The notes under the pieces: generated by a model
Seen by the model: only the letters and a program-made list of their open reading frames with translations
The model's database searches: none
Told to the model about the DNA's origin: nothing
From: Gremmenia infestans
Lineage: Eukaryota; Ascomycota; Leotiomycetes; Helotiales; Hamatocanthoscyphaceae
Length of the DNA: 64,000 bases
Direction of reading: 5' to 3'
Assembly (NCBI GenBank): GCA_032629725.1
Contig: JAFEVB010000008.1
Coordinates: 620,001-684,000, forward strand
Made by a program: the position numbers and the translations under genes
Part shown: positions 57,201 through 64,000 of the stretch, piece by piece
Layout of the letters: each line of letters begins with the position of its first letter
How positions within the stretch are numbered: the stretch's first letter is position 1

Positions 57201-58904
57201 TTATTTTTAGACATTCAAGGTATCCCAGTCTTAAATCAAGGGATTCGATTACCACCACGGCCCATAAACCCCCGAGGCCCAAATCCTTTGGACCCGAGGT
57301 CGCACAATCCATTTCCTATACACCCTCCTCAGCTTGAGGTCCGGAGATCGGATTCAAAACTTTCGATTCTCCCTCCTGCCATAAACTTTTGGGAGAACCT
57401 CGGATTAAGTCCTTGCAAAGGCGCCAAGGACATCAATGCAGTCTGCGTCTTTCCCAACATTGATGGTGTAGCTACGTCCGCAAACAGCCTTCTTGAACAA
57501 ATGAAAAGTGTATATGAATCTTTCAGACTCGGTAGTCACGATAGGATTACCTCGAAAGATCTCATCGATGGCTTAATGCCATTTTCTTTCGACCCAGATC
57601 AAAATAATGGTAGTGCCAATGCACCAGCCCTTAACTCAATGGTCGGCCGATTATGCAAAGTCCTCTCGACTTTGGACCTCGAAGAAACGAATCTCGTGGT
57701 TTATTTTGTTTATCCAGTCGACAACGCGCCTCTCTTTGTGAATATTTGCTCATCTTTTCATGTCCTATTTAACATGTACAGAAAGGCGCTACTTGATTTG
57801 AAGAAGAAGCCGTTCAATGAGTTGGTCTTACAATTAATACCGTTGGACTTCATATCGTCCCCAACCACGATTGTGACGCCATTGCCTTCAGAGTATGCAC
57901 GACTCGCAATGGAGGTTTACGACCGATGTATGGATTTCAGCTCTTCGTCTTCGAGTCCGGGTATCATGTTAGAGCAGCCTCTTCCCAAGGGTATCGACTT
58001 CAAGCTGAACGCAACTCCATCAGCATCTGTACTCCAAGAGAACACGTGCTTTCATATCGCATACGCGCAGAGTATTGATGATCGATGGGTCACAGCTGTA
58101 TGGACGGATAATAGAGGAACTCAACAAATGACTGCCTCATATTGTCTTGGGCGTAGAAATGAGCCGATATCGAGGCAGTTTTCAGAGATCGCCGCCGAAA
58201 TTTGGGATACAACCCTCGACTTCATCTCTCACAAGAAGATCCATTGGCGGGTCATGATTGCCCGTGTCGGAGTAATGGATCCTTCGGAAATAGACTTTTG
58301 GACAAGCCTCGCATCAGCAGAGTCGAATGCACAAGTGAGCTTAACGCTCATCACTGTGCAGACCGATCCTTCTTTGCGGCTGTTGCCTCCAGCTGTCACC
58401 TTAACACCAAATGGGAATAATCCAACACAGTCGACAACGCCTGTATCGACCCCCCAGCACGCAATTGTCTCCCCTGAGAACTCAACAACACCAGTTCGCG
58501 ACGCAGCAGTCGCGACCCCTAATGAACTCGTTGAGCCAGACGTAGATGCTCGGCTCATAGATTATACCGACCAAAGCTGGGGCGCAGTCCTCGCGCACCG
58601 GCTCAACAACTCCAACTCCCTCCTAGAGCTGAATCCCGCGCTTATAAGCGGATACCTAATTAAACGAGGTGGAACCAACAGCGATGACCCACCCATCGTT
58701 ATTGAAGTGAATATTGTACATAGTGAGGTTGTTGGAAATCCCAGGACCTTTCATGAGAGTCTGTTGAGGGAAATATTGGGTTATTATCGGGGTCTTGCGA
58801 CCTTGGCTAGGGTCAGAGGAGTTGTGGATCCGGTCAAGGATGGGAGACCTTGGCATGTCGCTGCTGCTGAGAAGGCAGTGAAGGCTTTATATATGCTGAT
58901 GTGA
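54296..58904 (+). CDS. ssn2: Mediator complex subunit 13
   Basis: MED13/SRB9, which tethers the CDK8 kinase module to core Mediator and controls RNA polymerase II transcription. Two exons, 54296-54334 (13 codons, MEPGEYLTNVLSF) and 54390-58904, give 1517 aa. The tiny first exon is followed by SNFASINYEYLEPQGL. The N-terminal Med13 domain covers about 1-370, with SMREVHEGFISAVLGS and DYAGWLYVQVLGG. A long disordered, Asp/Ser/Pro-rich centre follows (about 430-900). The MID/PIWI-like C-terminal region (about 940-1517) includes LFLDIQGIPVLNQG and CFHIAYAQSIDDRWVTAVWTD. It ends GYLIKRGG and then LREILGYYRGLATLARVRG. A TTG at 54378 lies inside the 55-nt intron and is not a start. Confidence 0.95.
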
Positions 58905-59285
58905 TGATGGGTTGGATATCATTTTAGGACTAGGGTGGTCGTATTGGAGAGAATTGGATAATAAGAGAGCGTTTTAAAGTTGCATAAATTACTGGACGTC
59001 TTAAAGTGACTCAAAAGTGACCTTCGTTGTTGTAATTAAATTTATTATTCACTGCTCTTTGAATCACTTCATTGTCTTGATTCAGGGGCTAAATGGACCC
59101 CTGCAAGGAGTCTCGCCTAAAGACTGCGGGGTTTTGGAGGGGTAAAATTGCAACTTCGAAAAAGCCCCTCGACATTTGCTGACAGCCTGACCTTCCCAAC
59201 TTCACATCCTCTACATCCTCTTCGGCCTCTTCTCACTCCTCCAAACCCATATCCTCTTCAAAAGAAATAGCAAGTCCCTCGCACA
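58905..59285. other. Intergenic region upstream of MTAP
   Basis: 381 bp holding the MED13 3' end and the MTAP promoter and leader, with a CT-rich stretch before the ATG. No other gene. Confidence 0.6.
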
Positions 59286-60443
59286 ATGGCAGACCTCCCA
59301 ACCACCTACGCAGGCAAGTTCACTCCCTCCCCTCCACCTCGTCCCCCCCAAGATTCCCCCAACTAACCTCCTCCTCAGACCCCATCCACATCGCGGTAAT
59401 CGGCGGAACGGGTCTCCAATCCCTCTCAGGCTACACCCCCGTCGCAGTCCTCAATCCCCTCACGCCCTGGGGCTACCCCTCCTCGCCCATCCATGTCCTA
59501 ACCCACAACAAAACCCCCATCGCCTTCCTCTCCCGCCACGGCCTGCACCACCAACTGGCGCCGCACGAAGTGCCCAGTCGGGCTAATATTGCGGCGCTGA
59601 GGAGTATTGGCGTCAGGACGGTCATTGCGTTTAGTGCTGTCGGCAGCTTGCGCGAGGAGATTCGGCCGAGGGATTTCGTGGTGCCGGATCAGGTTATTGA
59701 TAGGACGAAGGGTATGTTCGTTTATACTATTATGAGTTTTGTGTCATTGGGGGAGAGAGAGAGAGGGATATAGAGCTGACGAGGAATTGGGATAGGGATT
59801 CGACCATTTACGTTCTTTGAAAAGGGAGTAGTAGGGCACGTAGGCTTCGCAGATCCATTCGATGCCAAAATCGGCAAGGTATGCCCCCCCCTCCCTCCAC
59901 GTCCAGCACCACCCACCATCTCCCGCGTGCGAAAGAACAAGCTGACATATATTTGACTCGAAACAGGTCATCTCAGACTGCGGGCACTCTCTCGCGGGCG
60001 CCGGCGTAACGATGCACGACAAAGGCACGATAATCTGCATGGAAGGCCCCGCCTTCTCGACACGCGCCGAGTCGCACATGTACCGCAGCTGGGGCGGGTC
60101 CATAATCAACATGTCGTGTCTGCCCGAAGCGAAGCTCGCGCGCGAAGCCGAGCTCTCGTACCAGATGATCTGCATGGCGACCGACTACGACTGCTGGCAT
60201 AGCACCGAGGATGTGGATGTGGCTATGGTCATGGGGCATATGGCTGCGAATGGCGAGAATGCCAAGCGGTTGGTGGGCGCCGTGCTGGATGAGTTGAGTA
60301 AGGAGACGTATGGGGATTTGGTGACAGGGAAGCATTGGGAGGGCAGTGTTAGTGGGATGTTGAAATTTATGACGAAGGAGGTTGGGAGGGGGGAGGTGGG
60401 CATGAAGAATATTGAATTCCTGTTTCCGGGGGTGTGGAAATAG
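59286..60443 (+). CDS. meu1: S-methyl-5'-thioadenosine phosphorylase
   Basis: Cleaves methylthioadenosine to adenine and methylthioribose-1-phosphate in the methionine salvage pathway. Four exons (59286-59313, 59379-59711, 59796-59878, 59967-60443) encode 306 aa. Motifs are IAVIGGTGLQ, FLSRHGLHHQLAPHEVPSRAN, GSLREEIRPRDFVVPDQ, then CMEGPAFSTRAES and the MSCLPEAKLAREAELSYQMI block with TDYDCW. The first intron (59314-59378) must use a GC donor (G|GCAAGT) with a CTAAC branch and AG acceptor; no GT donor keeps the frame. GC content is higher than in the neighbouring genes. Confidence 0.95.
59314..59378 (+). other. GC-AG intron
   Basis: Donor G|GCAAGT after the ninth MTAP codon, branch-like AACTAAC at about 59361-59367, acceptor CTCAG|AC. 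Only this junction yields Tyr-Ala-Asp-Pro-Ile-His-Ile-Ala in frame. Confidence 0.85.
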
Positions 60444-61112
60444 GTGGTCATTGTTCGTGATACAGTGATGAGTATATTCCAAGCAAGGATGCATCAACTG
60501 CTCCAGCTTAACGCAGATAGAAACTAATTAACTCTATGAATAAGCGATTCTTTCCAGTATGCTGGGTTCTCTATCTGCAAATAATGCTTGCTGCACAACT
60601 CTTCGAACCCCAAGTCAGAATATCCCACCTTCAAAAGAAACTAGAAACGATATCAACAGTCCGATTGCTACAGTATAACAAGGATAAATGATTATTACAC
60701 CCAAAGTCTCCTCGCTTCCTCATCCCGAATGCAGCTTAGTCACCTCACGCATACATGGACAGTATATCGTGTGAAAATTAAATTTCCTACACGCCTTACT
60801 ACCAAAGTACAGAGTAACACCCAGGATAAACGCCATGCTAAAAGCCATCCGACGAAGAGATATCCGAAAGGGTATCAGTACAGAATAAGCAACCGCATGA
60901 CAACACACATCCGTCACATAACCTAGAAAAGCCTGCATGTACTTCCAAAGAGAGATCAACAAATGAATGAATGAATGAAAATGTTTGTTCAGATGGATGG
61001 GTAAAGCATCGAATCCTCCGAGTAGATATTTGCAACGTATGACAAGACATGAGGAGACAAAAGAGATAGCGATTTAGTGTAGTGGTGGGGTGGTGATATG
61101 TGGGTAGGACAT
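60444..61112. other. Convergent 3' region
   Basis: Between MTAP and flotillin genes, tail-to-tail. Contains a GAAT repeat (about 60962-60977). No gene seen. Confidence 0.6.
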
Positions 61113-63201
61113 CTAGTTGTGGCTCTTGCCGTTAGACATACTAACCTTCTTCCCACTAACCTCGCGCTCCGACAGTCCATCCGCAAGCTTTCCGAACTGC
61201 CATTCTGGGAGAGTGATTCCGGTCTGTTCATTGATCGTGGACATCAGCGGAGGAAGCATCTGGTACATATTGCGAATGGAGTCAACACCTCCCATTCCAG
61301 TACCCTCAGCATGGGCGCCTTCGCCACCAGCCTGAGCGCCAGTGTTCCAAATCGTCATCTTGGGATTGAGACCACGGACAGCATCAGCGTTGGCCTTTGC
61401 GAGCTGGGTGTAGACGCCTTTCTCAATCATGAGATATTGGACAAGCCCAGCTGGGCCGCCGAATGCACGTGACAGATCGGCGTATGCACCAGCCATGGCT
61501 GACATACCAGCCGCTTCTTTCTGTTGGCGCACGAGTTGAGCTTCGGCTTCCTGGGCTGCGGCGTGGAAGGATGCTTCTGCGTTGACGCGGACTTTGTAGG
61601 CGTGAGCATCAGCAGCGTTTCGTTCGGCGAAAAGAGCTATTAAAAAAATGTTAGCGGTGAAGTGTATAGATAGCAATACTACTTTAGAGAAGGAAACGTA
61701 CCAGCTTGGGCTTTGGTCTTCTCCTCGTATTGCTTAGCATCGGCAGCTTGTTGTTTTGATTCTCTAGCAATGGTAGCCTTGACGACGTCGCTGGCTCTGA
61801 GTCTCTCGAGCTCGGTGAAGGCGCGCTTGGTCTCAACGTCCTTTCGGAGTTCTTCGTCGCGGGACTCGGTAGCACGAGTCGCCTCGATTTGAGCAATGCT
61901 CACGTCACGGTTGAAGATAGTTGTGCGGGTAGCAAGAGTAGCTTCAGCTTGGGCACGCTCGGAGTCACGCTCGGTTTTTTGGACCTAAGTAACGTTAGTA
62001 TCATGTTTCTATCTGATCACACTTCTACACCAATATAACTCCACCGAGCTTCATGTTTTCTCTAAGGTAAGTTGCTCGGCATATCAAAAAGGGTTACGTA
62101 CCGCAGTCTCGGCGTTAATCTTGGCAATCTCACGGTTCTGCTCTCCGTGACGCTGGGCCTCTCCAACATTACCTCGTCTCTGAGCCTCAGCTACATCGAT
62201 ACGAGCTTGATTGATGGCTCCCTCGGCAGCTTTTCGGGAGAGGGACTCAAAGTAAGATGATTGGGGAGCATCACGAAGTTCCTTGACGTTGGCGTTGTAG
62301 ATTTTGAGGCCGAATTGGGCAAGTTCTTCCTTGATGTTGCGGAAAATACGTCTCTTAAATTCATCACGCTCAGTGAAGATTTCTTCCACTAAAGGTTCAG
62401 AGTCAGCATTGCTTAACCTAACCAATAATTTTGACAAGAGTTCGGAAGCACAAAGAGAGTTCGAAAATGTCAGAATCTTAGAACTTCCGGATATGTTGAA
62501 GCTTCCGGATCTATCTATCCGAATAATGAAATAACCTGAGCTGGGGGAGGGGGGACATACTGGTCATAGAACTGACGAGGACTCGAGTTTCACCCTCAAT
62601 GATTCCCTTGACAATCCTATCAATATGCTGGCTATTGGCGACATTATTCTTTTTATCATTGCCTTCAGCAAGCAGCATTGCATATTTTATCAAGGCGTCA
62701 CCTTTATCCTCAGGGGCATGTTCAACGCTGTTTCCGTCGCGAGGAGCCTGTCCAGCAGTTGCACCTCGTTGATTGCAATCAGGGCCGACTGTAAAGACTA
62801 CGGGAAGGAGGAATTGAAGTTTCTCCCGTGTCATGGCCTGGAGGTCCCTGCGAGTGGAGGGTCAGTGGACTGCCTGTAGAGTGCTTGATGCAAAAGTCCA
62901 GGGGTTGAGTTAAGACATTGTGGACGGGATTTCAGATGTCATTTCCACTCTTACAGGCGGAAAGCATGGTAGGAGAAAGGGAAAGGACTATAGTTCGCTT
63001 ACATAGGGTAATCGCGCGGCTGGATTGAGAATCTTTGACACTGCAGTACGTGAGTAAGGGATTGCACAAATGATGTAATAGGTGTTCTTTACTTACTTTT
63101 TGAAACGGATAGATCCAGGCACTTTTGGCAATCCTAATTGTCTTGATGCCTGCGCCAGTAATGGCGAGGTAAGTGTCCGGAGTAGCAATAGAATAACGCA
63201 T
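61113..63201 (-). CDS. floA: Flotillin-like SPFH-domain protein
   Basis: A membrane-microdomain scaffold protein; fungal flotillins act in polarity and membrane organisation. Six exons (63201-63097, 63040-63003, 62847-62561, 62388-62102, 61984-61702, 61636-61113) encode 507 aa. The SPFH domain (about 1-200) begins YSIATPDTYLAITG, with FTERDEFKRRIFRNIKEELAQFGL and KELRDAPQSSYFESL. Then comes a long Ala/Glu-rich helical flotillin region (ARIDVAEAQRRG, then RATESRDEELRKDVETKRA and QAADAKQYEEKTKAQ) and a C-terminal GGPAGLVQYLMIEKG. Exon 2 is 38 nt. Length and order fit fungal flotillins. No transmembrane helix, as expected. Confidence 0.93.
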
Positions 63202-64000
63202 TGTGATGGATCAGATGGAAACGTATTTGTGATGTTGTTGAATGGTACTCAGAGAATTGTATACCCAGAGTAGAAGGTCAGACGATTGGTAGAAAAGTGG
63301 TGAGAGAGAATATGGTATTCTGGGGTTCTTAAATGTTTAAGTAGGAATGACGAGGCTGAGCGTTACTTAATGCTAGGTTCAGGCGGAAGAGGGTAAGGCC
63401 CCCGCAGGTTCCTAAATTGATGTCAGCTATAGAAGTCCGCCTCATCATGTGATGGTTAGTTAGAGTGAGGGTAATAAACACCTTCCTTGATATGGATTTA
63501 GACTCTCAAACAAGGCTGTGAAGAGGGCAATGTTCCGGGACAGAAGATTATATGCCTCACTCTACCTGTAAATATTGGAAATGTGGATAGACCTTGAAAG
63601 AAGAAGACATCCGAACGATTGCTCAAACAAGAGAAAACGGTCTGTTTGCAGCCGCCATCACACTGTGTTGTTGTGTGTGTGGTTATACGACAAGGCTGCC
63701 ACATGTCCGTCAGATTCGGAGCAATCATATCATACCATACCTACCTTAGGCCCTTAGGGCAGATGGCACAGGGTTGCAAGACACCATAGAAGCAGGGCGT
63801 TTTAATCCAGGATCTGCAAACAGAATGAGGCATTTCATCCCGTCTCCATGCCTGACTGACCAATACTGTAGGCTGTACGGAGTAAGTAGCTGGCAATCCT
63901 GGTGCACTGCCCCCCGCATTCTGGGTGAGCAATATTCCATATGCTGAGCCGTGCATGCGTCTCGACGCCAGTACAGTACAGTAGATGAATCGGAATGGAG
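63202..64000. other. Gene-free edge of window
   Basis: Flotillin promoter side and unassigned sequence. Repeated CAGTACAGTACAGTAG near 63970-63985 and TACGGAGTA near 63876 fit the short-palindrome pattern of other spacers. A gene may start beyond the edge. Confidence 0.5.

Noticed and set aside
59722..60497. Long minus-strand open frames opposite MTAP
   Set aside because: They are antisense shadows of GC-rich MTAP exons with no independent motifs.

Overview
The window is nuclear DNA of a filamentous ascomycete (Pezizomycotina). Genes carry short introns, mostly 45-70 nt, with GT..AG ends and CTAAC/CTAAT-like branch sites. The gene content fits too: a hyphal-growth GT2 glycosyltransferase, HET-domain and 2EXR-domain relics, a fungal rhodopsin-domain membrane protein, a DUF3425 bZIP regulator, flotillin, and single-copy housekeeping genes. 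The large spacers and this gene set suggest Leotiomycetes or a related class, but that is inference only. I see no virus, CRISPR array, rRNA or convincing tRNA.

Left part (1-16 kb) is gene-poor. It has a five-exon GT2 glycosyltransferase with an 8-nt microexon (584-3518, minus), a 5.6 kb gene-free spacer with a dense microsatellite cluster (7.5-8.65 kb), a type II membrane GH16 glucanase-like protein (9116-10572, minus), another 3.5 kb gene-free spacer, and a seven-exon rhodopsin-domain protein (14065-15473, minus).

Middle accessory part (16-28 kb) begins with a decayed HET-domain gene (16396-19014, minus) that has two in-frame stops and about three frameshifts. An alpha/beta hydrolase (19490-20641) and an MDR-type enoyl reductase-like gene (21417-22605) follow on the plus strand. 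Next comes an AT-rich stretch with an inverted duplication of a small unknown gene (24147-24744 plus; 25387-25665 minus), then a secreted/single-pass membrane protein (25993-27299, minus).

28-34 kb is housekeeping. RPN7 (proteasome lid) and the mRNA cap guanine-N7 methyltransferase share a 299-bp divergent promoter, and an alanine aminotransferase follows. 34-42 kb is accessory again. It holds a gene-free spacer, a decayed 2EXR gene, a DUF3425 bZIP regulator divergent from an SDR, and a berberine-bridge-type FAD oxidase broken only by an 8-base homopolymer slip. Regulator, SDR and oxidase could form a small oxidative pathway.

42-63 kb is mostly conserved. It carries mitochondrial bL33m, a ten-exon gene for an about 1807-aa coiled-coil protein with an N-terminal TQ cluster and repeated IPDSQ motifs, a small single-pass membrane protein, ENP2/NOL10 (ribosome biogenesis), MED13 (Mediator kinase module), methylthioadenosine phosphorylase (with a GC-AG intron), and a flotillin. 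Exon structures were worked out by hand from splice signals and reading-frame continuity. Start codons given are ATG; several longer open frames begin only with TTG, CTG or GTG and were trimmed.
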